Part shown: positions 35,201 through 47,076 of the stretch, one piece after another
How the letters are laid out: every line of letters starts with the position of its first letter
Numbering within the stretch: position 1 is the stretch's first letter
NCBI GenBank assembly: GCA_002197995.1
Contig: NGZR01000001.1
Coordinates: forward strand, 1,860,001 to 1,924,000
Direction of reading: 5' to 3'
DNA length: 64,000 bases
Origin: Gaeumannomyces sp. JS-464
Lineage: Eukaryota > Ascomycota > Sordariomycetes > Magnaporthales > Magnaporthaceae
Made by a program: the position numbers and the translations under genes
The notes under the pieces: generated by a model
Database searches by the model: none
What the model saw: only the letters and a program-made list of their open reading frames with translations
What the model was told of the DNA's origin: nothing

Positions 35201-38200
35201 TCCGCTTTATCTTTTGGGGCTATTTTAACCTCCCCGTCGATATTTAACGGGGGAAGCCGTATAGCGGGTGCAAGTTTATGCCACTTTACAGCACGGTATA
35301 GCTTTCAAAAATCCATTTCTTTTAGCACGCTGCCCATTACTGTTTTTTAGCCGCCCGGACCGTTGCTTTTAAAAAGCGGGCTTCGGCCGTAAAAGGCCCG
35401 CCGTTTGCCATAGCTTTTGCAAAGTCCGTTAAGCGTTAGCGCACTTTTCGTTCCACTAAGTTGGCCTTTTCTTTTAGCTTTAAGCCCCCGGCCGAAAGCC
35501 ATTAACGCATTTTTTAGCAGGTTTATTAAAGCCTCGGCCGTTTTATCCAAGTAATCCGCCGTGCATGGATTTGTAAATGGCGGCAGGCTGCCGGCCCCCG
35601 TTACTACCGCGTTTGCGAAAAACGGTAGTTTATTTATCTGGTAGCGTAATACGCCGGTAGTCCGGAACGGAGTTATTGCGGTTAGGAACTTCGATCCGTA
35701 TCGAACGGTAGTCCAAGGTTGCTAGCGAAAGGTCGATTTCCGCTGTTGCCAAAAGGCGTTAAAAAGGTAAGATCCAAAACGCCCCCATCGTTATGCGTAG
35801 GTTGGCCTGGGTCGGTAAGTAGGAGGAAGTTATAAGTATTAGCCTATTGGGCTATATCTTAGCCCCTATTCCTATTACCCTAACCGGATCCCACGCCGGG
35901 GACCCTGCGTTAAAGTTCCTAGCTATAATGCATTTTGCCGTTGGGCCGCTAACGTAGTAAAAGGTCCAACGAAGGTTCCGAAAGGTCCCTTAAAGGCCTA
36001 TATACGTTAACGAAAGTGCACCCGGCGACGGTAAGCCAAAGGATGTCCCGGGTGTTGCTTGCCGGCCGGTCCGCTACGGGCCGAAGCCCCGAGTCTTTCC
36101 GTACGTAAGTTATTACCCGAGGCCTGGTTTAGTGGTCGTGCTAACTATTTACCGGAGTAAATAGCTCGTACGACGGGTGGGTGCAAAGCATAAGCTTCCT
36201 TTTCCACGCGTTAGAGGGCTTTTGCATTAGCACCACGTCGATATTTTGGCTCCCAAATAGTTGGAATAAAGTAGCCCTCGCTTCCCAACTACGTTAAACG
36301 TTCGCTTGGGCGGCGGTTAAAGCAGGGCGTTCGGGGCGAAGCCTTGGGCGCCGGGCCTTATTGCCATGCGTTTGTTGTATCCGGTTGGCTGCTGGCATAC
36401 GTAAAAGCGGCGTTAATGTATTGGGGGCTTTAGCCCTAGGGTTGTTGGCCGGCGGTACCGTCGGTTTCCTCTAAGGGGTTTCCGGTTATTTCGATAACCT
36501 TTTCGGGCTCGGGGAGGTCCAGTTCCATATCCGCCAGTACTTCGTATTGGTTGTTAAAACTAACCCTAAGCCTTTTGGCAAGGTGCCTTTCCTTGCCGGC
36601 CGTACGGGCCACGCCTTCCGGGGCCGGCGGGCCTGCCGGGTTTGCTATAACGGCGGAGGCGACGGCGGGGCCAACAGGGGTGGCAGCGGCGATAGGGATG
36701 GCTGGAGTAACGGCGATAACGGTATTAGCCGTAAGGTTAACAGCGGTATTAGCCGTTGTATTAGCGGTATCGTTAATGGTAATAACGGTAGCCGCAATAA
36801 TAGCGGTAGCGGTTATAAGGTTTGCCGTTAAATTAACGGCTACGGCGGAGCCGCTCGTAGTAGTAGCGGTTGCGGGAAGGGTATTATCGGTAGCAGCGGT
36901 AGCGGCGGTGGCGGTGGCAACGGCGGCTTTCGCCGCCTTTGCCGCCGCCCGGTACGCTTGTGCGCTTAACCTTTTAACAGCCCCTTTTTCCTTAAAAGTT
37001 AAGTGCTTTAGCACTCCGTTTACCCGTACGGGCCTTATAAGGCAGTTCGGGTGGTTGGCAAGGTACGGGCCCGAGCAGTTCGCGCATTGCGGGAGGGCCG
37101 TACACGGTTGTACGTGCCGGTCGTCGTTTATTTTCCCGCACCGAAGGCACCTATCGGCCCGGGCGCAATTGCGGGCCACGTAAAAGCCGTGGCAGCTAGG
37201 GGTGTGCTGGGTAACCGGCGGGTATCGTTATACGCGGCGTAAGAAGAAAGTGATCCCTTAAAGCTTAAACCCGGCCACTTGCGTATAAAGGGATATAATT
37301 CACGATATACGCCTTTAGTGGTCGACGCCGGCCCCGAAAGGCTTAACGTTTACCGGTTTGTGCCTTGTTTGGGTTTCCACTTCCTCCCGAACCAGTTTAT
37401 CCAAATACGAGGACGCATTGTTTAAAGCCGTTGGTTAAAAAGGTAAAGCAGCCGGAAATTACGTAGTTGTATTAAATTTCGGGCTTTTCGATTTTTTCGG
37501 CGTATATATAACGGCCTAATTCGGATTGGTATTGCAAAAGCCGGCTTTAAATTGCTTTTGCTTTTAACACGAACCCGTAAGGGATTAGTACGCTTCCAAA
37601 ACATCGGCCGTCGTAAACGGCAGGTTTTTGCTGTTAGTAAGGGCTTTGCGAATGCTAAAACCCGTTTGTTAGTTGGCCTAAGCCTGCTGTTTTTCCGGGA
37701 TCCTAACGAACACCCGAAAGTCGGCTTTAGGGCTTGTTAATAGGCGGGGTGCCCGGGTTTAAAGCGTACGGCCCCGAAAAGCCTGTGCGGGTTGTTGGGG
37801 TTATTAGTAGCCCTCCCGGGCTACCGACGCGTAAATGGCTGGGAGCGCGCGTTGCGGGGGCTCCGGGGCCCCGTATAAGCTTCTTTCCTTTTCGGCCGGC
37901 GTAGGTAGGCCGAAAAAAAGCTTGTTTGGCGTAGTCGATAAAGCAATCTTTCCAGCCGTTAGTTTCGGGGATTGCTTCCGCCGGAAGGGAAGCGATGCCA
38001 GCGTCGATAAATCGGGCTAGCGTGGCGTAAATTAGGGCCGTTTGTTGTTATTTGCGGCTATAGCTCGCAATAATTTCCTCCGCGGCCGCCGCGGCCGACC
38101 CGACGGGTGGGCGCGTACGCCGGCGTTAGGGGAAGGGGGAAGGGCACCTGTGCCGGTGCTGCCGTTATAGGAGCCTTCCTGGCCCTAATCGAGCCTTGTT

Positions 38201-38491
38201 AGGTATTGCTAATTCCGCAACGGGAACGGCGTAATCGGGTGCGCTAACGCGCGGGGGGGCCCGGGTGGCAGCGACGCGTTCCTTCGGGCCGTTGGGCCGA
38301 CGAGGAGGGCGCGCGCCACCCTATTGGCGGAAGGGGGGGCTGTTAGCAACGGCATGTTACCGTTGCCAGCGCCGTTGGCGGGCGTGGTTATTAGTGTTGG
38401 GTCGCTAATTGGCGGGTGTTAAGGATTTGTATGCAATTTGGCAATGTGCACTAACAGCGCAATGCCAAAAATTGGTGAATTCGAGGAAGGT
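32260..38491 (-). mobile_element. LINE L4, full-length, minus strand, mutated
   Basis: This is collinear with L2 in reverse. The CT-rich tail is at 32,260-32,280, the 3' UTR to about 32,680, the C-terminal knuckle at about 32,850, RNase H at 33,180-33,510, the RT at about 34,250-34,900 (GLPQG and YADD regions mutated), the endonuclease at 35,640-36,240, ORF1 at about 36,430-38,355 and the 5' start at 38,491. The RT and RNase H portions carry stops and many C-to-T/G-to-A changes; the ORF1 C-terminal half is open. It abuts the 3' tail of L5 at its 5' end. Its 3' flank (tttgctacggtcc) matches the 5' flank of L3, not its own. Confidence 0.9.
36436..37179 (-). pseudogene. L4 ORF1 C-terminal part, open frame
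   Basis: This is a 247-residue open frame carrying two of the three zinc knuckles of the LINE gag-like protein (CLRCGKINDDRHVQPC and CANCSGPYLANHPNC), then the Ala/Thr/Val-rich region and the conserved end LEETDGTAGQQP. The start at 37,179 is only where the frame opens; the N-terminal half (about 37,200-38,355) is broken by stops. Replacements relative to L2 are mostly Ala-to-Val/Thr and Pro-to-Leu/Ser changes, as expected from C-to-T mutation. Confidence 0.75.
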
Positions 38492-38499
38492 GGTTAAAG
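38492..38499 (-). repeat. junction motif between the L5 tail and the L4 start
   Basis: On the minus strand this reads ctttaacc. tttaacc also lies at 19,522-19,528, right after the 3' end of L3, where it continues into host DNA (ggagctctgc). Confidence 0.55.
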
Positions 38500-38748
38500 A
38501 AGAGAAAAAAAAAAAGAGTTTATTTAACGTTATCAAATCGGGATTTACTAGTCCTTGCCTTTTAAAAGGCATATAACGTGCTAGCGCTACCTAAGCTAAA
38601 CATTAAGCTACATGTTGCTATCCGGCGGCTAGCAAAATTAAACCCGAAAGCATACGGAGGTCGGGCCGCGTTTCGGCGCTTTTTATTAGTAAGCGGGCAA
38701 TCGGCAGTATGGCGTAAAAACGCCGGGGCGTTATAAGCGTAGCGGATG

Positions 38749-38898
38749 TGTTACGAAACGAGCCCCAGCCCACGCTTAAACCACCACCAACCTTATATAT
38801 AAACTGCCTCCCGCTACCAAATAGCTAAAAAACCTTTTTCTCTTTTCCTCGCGCAATAACAGTTTTTTTATACAAAACCTAAATGTTGCATTATAACA
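38749..38898 (+). repeat. left LTR of the Gypsy element
   Basis: 150 bp, TGTTACGAAACG..GCATTATAACA, with a TATA-like tatatataaac at about 38,800. It differs from the right LTR mostly by C/T and G/A changes. Confidence 0.85.
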
Positions 38899-39189
38899 AT
38901 TTGTTACGCTAACCCTCGAAAACCAGCCGATGCGGTAACCGCTTTTCACCACAACCAAAACACGCAACATACCACGGAACTATACCCAAACCAAAACCAC
39001 GCCGACGGATCGACACCGGAACGACGGCAGTATTACGATACCACGATACCACAGCACTATAATATACCAAAGTACGGTGGGGAATGCCTTCGTTAAATAT
39101 CCTTTACTAAAATCGCTAATTAAAAGCGCCGAGGTAGTAAACGTAACAGCGTTTATTAGCGCAATAACCAGCAATTAAAAAATGTCGAA

Positions 39190-40370
39190 CCAAATACACG
39201 GCATTTTCCAAACACTAAATAATGGTATAAAAAAAATGCCCGAAATTAATTAAAAAATTAAGCAAAGTTTAAGCGAAATAACTAAACACCGTTAAAAGGC
39301 AGTTGGAAATCTTAAGCGAAAAAACGGCGAAATGCGCGCAATACGAAAAGGAAAAGGAAGCAGCGTACCAATCCGAAACCCAAATGCTAAAACGACTTAA
39401 CGCCAGCTAAAACCAAATCCGAAAGCTGGAAAGCCAATTGGCAAAGGCCAAAACGGCGCGTTAAAAAACCCTGCTTAGCCTAAAAACACACATCCTAACT
39501 ATAACCAGGACTTTTACACCGCTTTTAAAAAACGACGGGGCCCCGCCGGTTTAACACCACATAATTACCGACGAGCCCGTATCTTTTCGACCAAAAGGCC
39601 ATAACCCTTTAACATTTTTAAATGGGCAATTATTGCCCGAAACCCGCTAAAAAGCGTACGAGTTTTAAAAAGCCCAATTGTAAGCAAAGTTTGCACTAAA
39701 CGAACACGCGTTTCTAAAACAGGAGGAAAAGGTCCTATACGCCGGACAATTCCTTTCGGGATAAGCCTATAGCCTTATTAAAAACCGTATGCCTAATAGC
39801 GCTAACCCATCGACCCGCTAGCTGTTTACTATCGACGAGCTTTTCCGTACCTTAAACCCGGTGTATATTACCGCCAACGCCGCGCAAGCCGCTTAACGCC
39901 ACTTCGCCAGCCTTAAGCAAGGCAAAAGCTTTTATGGGGATTTTATTAACGAATTTTACAGGTTGGCCGATTTATACGATATAACGGATGTACAACTCGT
40001 CGAAGCTTTTAAAACAAAGGTTAGCGGCGAGCTAAGCGCGCTTTTGCGGCCCATGCTTCCGAACCTGCGTTCCGGCCCCGGCGCTTTTGATAAATGGGTG
40101 GCGCTATTTCGAAACCTATTTAATAATATCGCAAACCACAACTATCGCCAAAAAGGCTACAACCAATCGACATAAAACCGACATGCCGCGTAGCAAAACC
40201 CCAGCGACGTTATGAATTTTAGCAAAATTAGCATAACGGGACGCTAAATTACGCCGGAAAAAAGGCAAAAGCGTAAAATTAAACGACTTTGCTTTTATTG
40301 CGGGAAAAACGGCCACATATCCCGCGAATGCCCAGCGAAAATTAGCGATACACCGTCGAAAAACGAGTAA
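39190..40370 (+). pseudogene. Gypsy gag with CCHC zinc knuckle
   Basis: This is a coiled, Lys/Glu-rich N-terminal region (about 39,240-39,480), then a capsid-like region with one open stretch (39,963-40,175), then a perfect CCHC knuckle C-x2-C-x4-H-x4-C at 40,290-40,331 (CFYCGKNGHISREC). The knuckle packages the element RNA. Stop codons interrupt the rest. Confidence 0.8.
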
Positions 40371-40429
40371 GCCTTACCCCAAATCGCCCGCGAAATATTA
40401 AAAGGCAATTAACATAAGCAAACATAAAA

Positions 40430-43400
40430 AACGGAGTTTTTCTTAACATAATAAGCCTTAATACAACTTTTTCCTTTTTTACGTACCTTTGCCCAAACAA
40501 TGCCGGAATTATCCCGTATCGATCGCTTATTAACACCGGGTGCTTTTTATAAGCATTTATTAATAACGCTTTCGCGCGTAAATATTAATTAAAACGATAA
40601 AAGCTTTTACGATTAAAACCGCTTTAATTTACTAACGGAAAAGTTACGAAATACTTTACCGAATTCGTTTAAATTAAACATTAGTTCGCTAGCAGGTTGG
40701 AAACCCTAATTATGTATTGCTAGCCGTTGGGTGGCTTTAACGTTTTTTGGGCTTGTTTTAACTATAACACTATAACCCCGATATCGATTAAAAAGCGGGC
40801 ATTTTGTTAATTAACGGCGAAATAATAGCAAAAACCCATTACGCTATACCCGATTTGGAAGTTAAAATATTTAATGCTTTAAATTTCGCTATGTTTTATA
40901 GGCAACCAAAATGCAAATAAAACGAAAACCATTTTTAAAAAAACTCTTTTTCGAATTAATAATAAACCGCTTTATCAACCCGCGGGGCAGCTTGTAAATC
41001 GTTAAAAAAAACGCTAGCGACATTTTTACGAGCTATCCTTACTTTAAATAACGCTTTACGCGATACCCGTTAACCCCGAAATTAAAAAGCTTCCAGAATT
41101 AAATCGACGAGGCACCGCACTTTCGTTAAATATCCGAGGAGGATATCGAAAAGTACTTGAAAAAAATAACGCTAGCGATAATGCAGGAAATTTTCGATAA
41201 ATTGCTTAAAAAATTAAAAAACCAAGCCGATTGTTTTTCGTTTAAAAACGCGGAAATATTGCTATTATACCGGCCATTCGATTATAAAATTAAGCTTTTC
41301 GCCGGATAAACGCCGCTATATAGCTATTACCGCGCTATATTACCCGAAAAGCTACGTATAGTGCGAAAGTACTTAAACGAGCACTTAAATAAGGGTTTTA
41401 TACGCCTTAGCCAATCCCCGCCGCCGTACTAGTGCTTTTCGCGCGGAAACCTAGCGGAAAAGTAAAGGTATGCGTGGATTACAAAGGTTTAAATAACGTT
41501 ATTTTAAAAAACCGTTACCCGATCCCACTTATTAAAAAAACCTTAAACGCATTGTCGAAAGCGAAATGGTTTACTAAGCTCGATATTACGGCAGCATTTA
41601 ACCGTTTACGCATCGCTTTAAAAAACGAATGGAAAACCGCGTTTATTACGAGGTTCGGCCTATTCAAATGCCTCGTTGCGAATTTTGGCATAATAAAAGC
41701 CTTAAGTTCGTTTTAACATTACATTAACTATACGCTAAGCGATTCGCTAAACAAATTCGCTATAACATACTTAAACGACGTGCTTATATATAGCGAAACG
41801 CAAGCGAAGCACTAACGATAAGTTAAAAAAATAGTGCAAAAGCTTTTAAACGCCGGCTTTACAATTAACATTCGAAAATGCGAATTTAGCGTTTAAAAAA
41901 CGAAATATTTGGGCTTAGTAATTATAACGTAAAGGATGCGGATGGACGAGGAAAAAGTTCGAGCGATTAAAAATTGGTAAAAGCTTTAATCGTTAAAAAA
42001 CCTTTAGCGTTTCGTCGGTTTTGCCAACTTTTACCGACGGTTTATTAAAAGCTTTTCCAAAATCGCGCAGCTTTTTACAATATTAATAAGCTATAAAAGC
42101 TAGCTAAGCACTTTTACGAATAAAGCTGCAACGGCGTTCCGATAATTAAAAAACGCCTTTTCGTTAACGATTACTTTAGCCTTTTACGACCTTACCAAAA
42201 GGACTATCGTAAAAGCAAACGCGTTTAACTGGGCGTCGGGCGAAATGCTGTTATAAATCGACGAACTAGGGATTTGCCGACTAATCGCTTTTTTTTTAGC
42301 AAAACATTCGCCAGCGAAATGCAATTATAAAATTTACGATAAAAAGCTTTTAGCGATCGTTAAGGCATTTAAAAAGTGGCGTTTAAAATTATAAAGCACG
42401 GAATAAGCAATAAAAATGTGGTTAAATTATAAAAACCTCCAATATTTCATTACCACCAAATTGCTAAACCAGCGTTAAGTTCGCTAATCGAAATTTTTTA
42501 GCGATTTTAAATTCCAAATTGTATATAAACCGGGAAAATCAGCCGTAATGCCGGACGCACTTTCCCGGCTACCTAGCGTAAAACCGGCGAACACTTAAAA
42601 CGTAACAAACGATAAAATCGCATTTCGGCACCGCATATTACTGCCAGCTAGCGTATGGCAAGCGGAAAACTAGCGATAGGCCGTTAACGGGCCAGCATAT
42701 AAACAACCGACATTACGGCGATTAAACGTATCGCAATTTATAAACACACATATTAATAACGCTTACGCTAAATGCGAAACGATATAAGCCATATTAGCGG
42801 CGCTACGAAACCTAGCGACAAAGCAATTTTTTAACGCGATTTGGAAATATAAAATCGCTATTGCCAATTGCTTAGCGATTCGCGGTTAAATTTACATCGG
42901 CAAACGATTATAAATCCCGTTTAATAACGCATTTTAACTTTAAATTTTCCACCGCACATATAGCTTACCGCTAAAAAGGCACCCTAGCAAAACGAAAACG
43001 TACGACCTTATTTGCAAAATTTACATATGGCCGGGTTTTTAACGAAACGTTAACGCTTTCGTACGAGAATGCCACTTTTGCAAAATGGTTAAAAAAGGGA
43101 AAAGCTTACCAAACGGCCTTTTAAAGCCCTTCCCGGTGCTATTCCGGCCGTAAGCAAATATTTTTATAAATTTCGTCGGGCTATTGCCGAAATGCGAACG
43201 AAACGGCGTCGTGCACGAAAACGTTTTAATAATAATCGACCGATTAATAAAAATGAAATATTATATTCCTATCGGCGCTATAAATGCAAACGTTTTAGCA
43301 AACGTTTTCGTTTTGTCGGTTTATCGCTATTACGAAACCCTAAACACTATTATGTCCGATAAAAGCACTTAATTTATATCGGTTTTTTGGAAAAAATTAT

Positions 43401-44260
43401 CGAAACGTTTGGGAATCGCCTTTCGCCATTCGTCGTTATACTATTTAAAATTTAATAGCTAAACGGAAATCGTTAACGCATATATAAAACAATATTTTCG
43501 GGCGTTTTGCTCGTTTTACCAAAACGATTAGGTAAATTAGCTGCCAATTAAAAAGTTTGCTAATAATAACTAAATGTTAAAAACCACGCACGTTACCCCT
43601 TTTTTCGCCAATTATGGATAACACCCGCATATAAGGACAAAACCGAAAATAAAACGAAAAAACGGTAATACGCTAGCAATCCAATGTGAAATTTATAACG
43701 CTATTATAATCGCGAACCGTATCGAAAAGGTTTTCGAATTTGTTAAAACATTAGCGAAAACATTAAAAAAACGCTACGTAAAAGCGGCGAACCGCTATCG
43801 CTAAAACGCGGGCACGTTCGAAATTAGCGACCAAATGTAAGTAAATACGAAATACATAGCGTTTTTACGCCCCACTTTTAAATTTAGCGACAAATGGGTA
43901 AGCTTGTTTTACGTAACAAAAGTTTACCTACGCGCTTTTGCAATTTAACTGCTCGCGAAATACAAAATTTTCCCCGTTTTTCATATATTTTTAATCGCGC
44001 GAAAAAAGCTAAAACTGCCCGAGCAGGATTAAATTAATAAGCAGTACGCGGGGAAAGTAAATGGCTTAAAACTGGCGGAATACCTAAACGAAAATAACAA
44101 AAGCACGGGGGCCCGATAGTATTTCGATTACATTTTAAACTTTAAAAGCACGCCGAAAAACCTGCAATATAAAGTTAAATGGGCAGCATTATACGCGCTT
44201 ATATAGCAGCTATCGCGGGATTTAAAAAACGCGAACGATAAAATCCAAGAGTTTTACAAA
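40430..44260 (+). pseudogene. Gypsy pol: protease, RT, RNase H, integrase, chromodomain-like end
   Basis: The protease region (about 40,430-40,900) is mutated. The RT has an open stretch at 41,432-41,716 with VCVDYKGLNN, YPIPLI and KLDITAAFN. The catalytic box reads YLND at 41,768-41,779, consistent with one G-to-A change from YLDD. RNase H is near 42,170-42,380. The integrase core shows IIIDRLIKMKYYIP (about 43,217) and MSDKST..FW (about 43,355-43,395). Near 44,160-44,190 LQYKVKWA resembles the chromodomain core of chromoviruses. No part is translatable through its length. Confidence 0.85.
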
Positions 44261-44499
44261 CGCTACTCGCATAAGCCGGGGCCACCGTTATAATAGCGGT
44301 TATTAATAGCAACTTAAGCGTAAAAACGGCGCACGCCCGGCTTCGCATAACGTTTTAAAACGAAATAGCTACCTAAAAAACCAAAAGGCAAGCCGAAAAA
44401 AAACACCGCAATTTTAATTCCCTAATTTAACTAAACTATTATAAAAAAACGCTAATAAATAGCGCTAAAACAAAAGGAAACAAACGAAATTAAAACGAA

Positions 44500-46390
44500 A
44501 CTATATTACTATACCGGGATAAACATAGTTCCATATTATTACCATATGCTATTATTAATATTAGCCAAAACGTTACCGTTTTCGGCGATAACCCGGCTAT
44601 TAACCGTAACGTCGCTACCGTTACCTTTAAACTCCGCTTTTTTAAAGCCGGCGAAAAAGGATTTATTAGCGTTAAAATCGAAAAAAAAGTTATCCGACAT
44701 ATAGTCGCGATCCGGAAAAGTAACACTATAAACCACCCTTTTATCCTTAATCCGCCAAATGTCCGTTAACGGGAGGCTAGCGAAAAACGCGCGAGTTTTT
44801 TCCATAATATTATTACTAACGCAATTAATAAAGTTATACGCGGCTTTATAGCGCATACCATATATAATATTATTACAACGAATAATAACTCGCGTAACGC
44901 TTTAAAAACGACGAAACGTTTTCGCGTTATAACTATTTCACTTTTCGTAAAGGATGTTAATAAAACAACGACAAGCAAGCCTTTATAAACGGCTACCGTC
45001 GTTAGTATTACGAAAGCGGGCTTGCACGAATATAGCGTTAATATTACAGCGTTAAAATAACGGAGCTATAAGTTACGCAAAGGCATTATAACTATATTTG
45101 GCGAAGCGATTGCCAATCGACGCGGCGATTAAAACGCTCGCCCGGCGGGATAAAAAAGTTGGCTTACTCGCGCGCCTCGGCGGAAACGGTAGTAAACTCG
45201 CGCTTAATGCGCTTTTATTGCAAGAAAATAAAAGCGGTTAACGCTAGCGATCGCTTAGGGAAACTATAAAAAACCACTAACGTTACGGCCTTTTTTCGGG
45301 CCACTCGCACCACGCTGCTTATCGCTTTGGGAATTGGCGCGAACAAACGCGTCGAGCAGTAAATACATCGCTTTAAACACGGCACTAAAACGCCGCAAAT
45401 TAAACAGCGTATAGTTGTTAAAATCGGCATTAACAGCGTTATTACCATCGTCCACGTGCTTGGCGGCGTCCCAGCGGCAAAGCTTTTAGTGGTAAACGGT
45501 AGCGCGATAAAAAAAAAACTCGTTAAAAGCCCAAAAGCGAACGAGGTTTTTTAAATCGCTACGGAAAAACGGCGATGGCTAGCTAAAAACATATTAGCAA
45601 AAAATTAGCGGAATAAAAGCGATAACACGTACTTCGCAATAAAGCTTATTACGGGTACTGCATTAATCGCAAAAATCCGATTAAGCCGATTTGCGGCTAG
45701 CGTTCGTAAAATAGCACGTTATTTTAAACGCCTCGACTATTTGCTCGAACGACGGCGCAACGCGGGCGGAAACCAAAGTGCGCATACGCTTTAAAGCGGT
45801 CCGCATGCAAAAAATGCAAATGCGCGTAATAAAAGCGGCACCGCGGCCAAATACCTCGCCGGGACGAAAAAAAACGAAAGCCATCGCGACGATAACAAAT
45901 GCGCGGCGAAAGGCGAAGCGGGTGCGCGGGAATGAAACAAGCTTAACAAGGAAGTTTGCGCGCGTAAAAACGCTAACGATAAAGCGGCGCGAAACCAAAA
46001 GAAAAGCGGCGAAAGCATAACGTTACGACGCTATTATTATCGCTAATCGAAAACTTGTCGGGGCGCGACGAAAACGAAGCAAAGCAAATGGAAAAAAAAG
46101 GAACGTAACAGAAACTTAGCGAAAAAACGGGGGGATAACGAATAAAAGCATAACGCAAGCGGGCATAAAAACCCAACGAAAAGGAAAAAAGCGACATAAC
46201 CAAACGCAACCCGCGACCGGAAGCGGGATAAGGACGGAACTGGAAACGGGGTAAGGAAAAATAAGGAGGAAGTAAAAACTCGGCGTAAAAGCACCGAGGA
46301 ATTGGCATAGCGCGTTTAAAATGGTCGCGAAACCTTTATAACCACACGTAACCACTATTAAATTTGCAATTAAGGATAACTGCGGTTTTA
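44500..46390 (-). pseudogene. antisense accessory coding region inside the Gypsy element (putative)
   Basis: Between the pol end and the 3' LTR several minus-strand frames look protein-like despite mutation: 44,539-44,856 (105 codons, including a block TDIWRIKDKRVVYSVTFPDR), 45,264-45,470 (AAKHVDDGNNAVNADFNNY, then NLRRFSAVFKAMYLLLDAF) and 45,681-45,998. The plus strand here has no comparable frames except short Lys/Arg-rich ones that are their shadows. I do not recognise the protein. Its position and direction suggest an extra gene carried antisense by the retrotransposon. The part upstream of 46,000 is uncertain. Confidence 0.45.
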
Positions 46391-46401
46391 GGTTGGGGTA
46401 T

Positions 46402-46550
46402 TATTACGAAATAAGCTTTAGCTTACGCTTAAACCACTACTAACCTTATATATAAACTGCTTCCCGCTACCAAGTAGTTAAAAACCTTTCTTTTTTTTCC
46501 TCGCGCAATAACAGTTTTTTTATACAAGACTTAAATGTTGCACTGTAATA
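46402..46550 (+). repeat. right LTR of the Gypsy element
   Basis: 149 bp, collinear with 38,749-38,898. Both terminal dinucleotides have been mutated (TA..TA). It is followed by the GGATG duplication. Confidence 0.85.
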
Positions 46551-47076
46551 GGATGGTAGTAATGCGTTTAGCCGGCAGGTATGCCAAAAATGTGGCGAAA
46601 TTAGGCGGGGGTTTTTAGGACCACCTTTTAGCCCGGCTTAAAGTTGTATAAAATTAACGAGCTTACTATTAGTTCGAATAAAAAAAAGGAAAGGTAATAA
46701 CTGTAACAATAAAAATAAAAATAATAAAAAATTAAAACATTTGGAAAATAAGTTTTATACAGGTTTAAAACCCCGCTATTATCATTTAACGATAGTAAAA
46801 TAATCGGTAGCTTTAACAAACGAAGCGAAAAAAAAAGGGCTTTTGTAACAGCTTTTTCCAATACCCGGGCTTATCGAAAGCAAAAGCGGGGTTTGTTTTA
46901 AGCCATTTTTTTTTTGCTTTAGCCAGTTTGTAAAATACCGGGTAAAAAGGGGATTTGTTTTTCTTATAACGGTACGGGTTATCGTTTACGTGTTCGAATT
47001 TTCGGTAGTACCAGTTAAAGTTCCCGTAGCCGGTACGTGCGGCTATTAGCCGTTATAATATTTTCCGGTATAATTA

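Larger units (their letters stand above)
38749..46550 (+). mobile_element. Ty3/Gypsy chromovirus-like LTR retrotransposon, mutated
   Basis: This 7.8 kb element has 150 bp LTRs (38,749-38,898 and 46,402-46,550). Termini are TGTTACG..ATAACA in the left LTR and mutated TATTACG..GTAATA in the right. Its target duplication is GGATG at 38,744-38,748 and 46,551-46,555. The order of domains is gag, protease, RT, RNase H, integrase, chromodomain-like, which defines Ty3/Gypsy. Stops everywhere show that it is dead. It is inserted in LINE L5. A 1.9 kb interval between the integrase end and the 3' LTR carries antisense frames (separate entry). Confidence 0.9.

Noticed and set aside
46043..46355. Leu/Phe-rich minus-strand ORFs as a membrane protein
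   Set aside because: Several phases are open at once because mutation removed C and G. The hydrophobic composition follows from the mutated A-rich complement.
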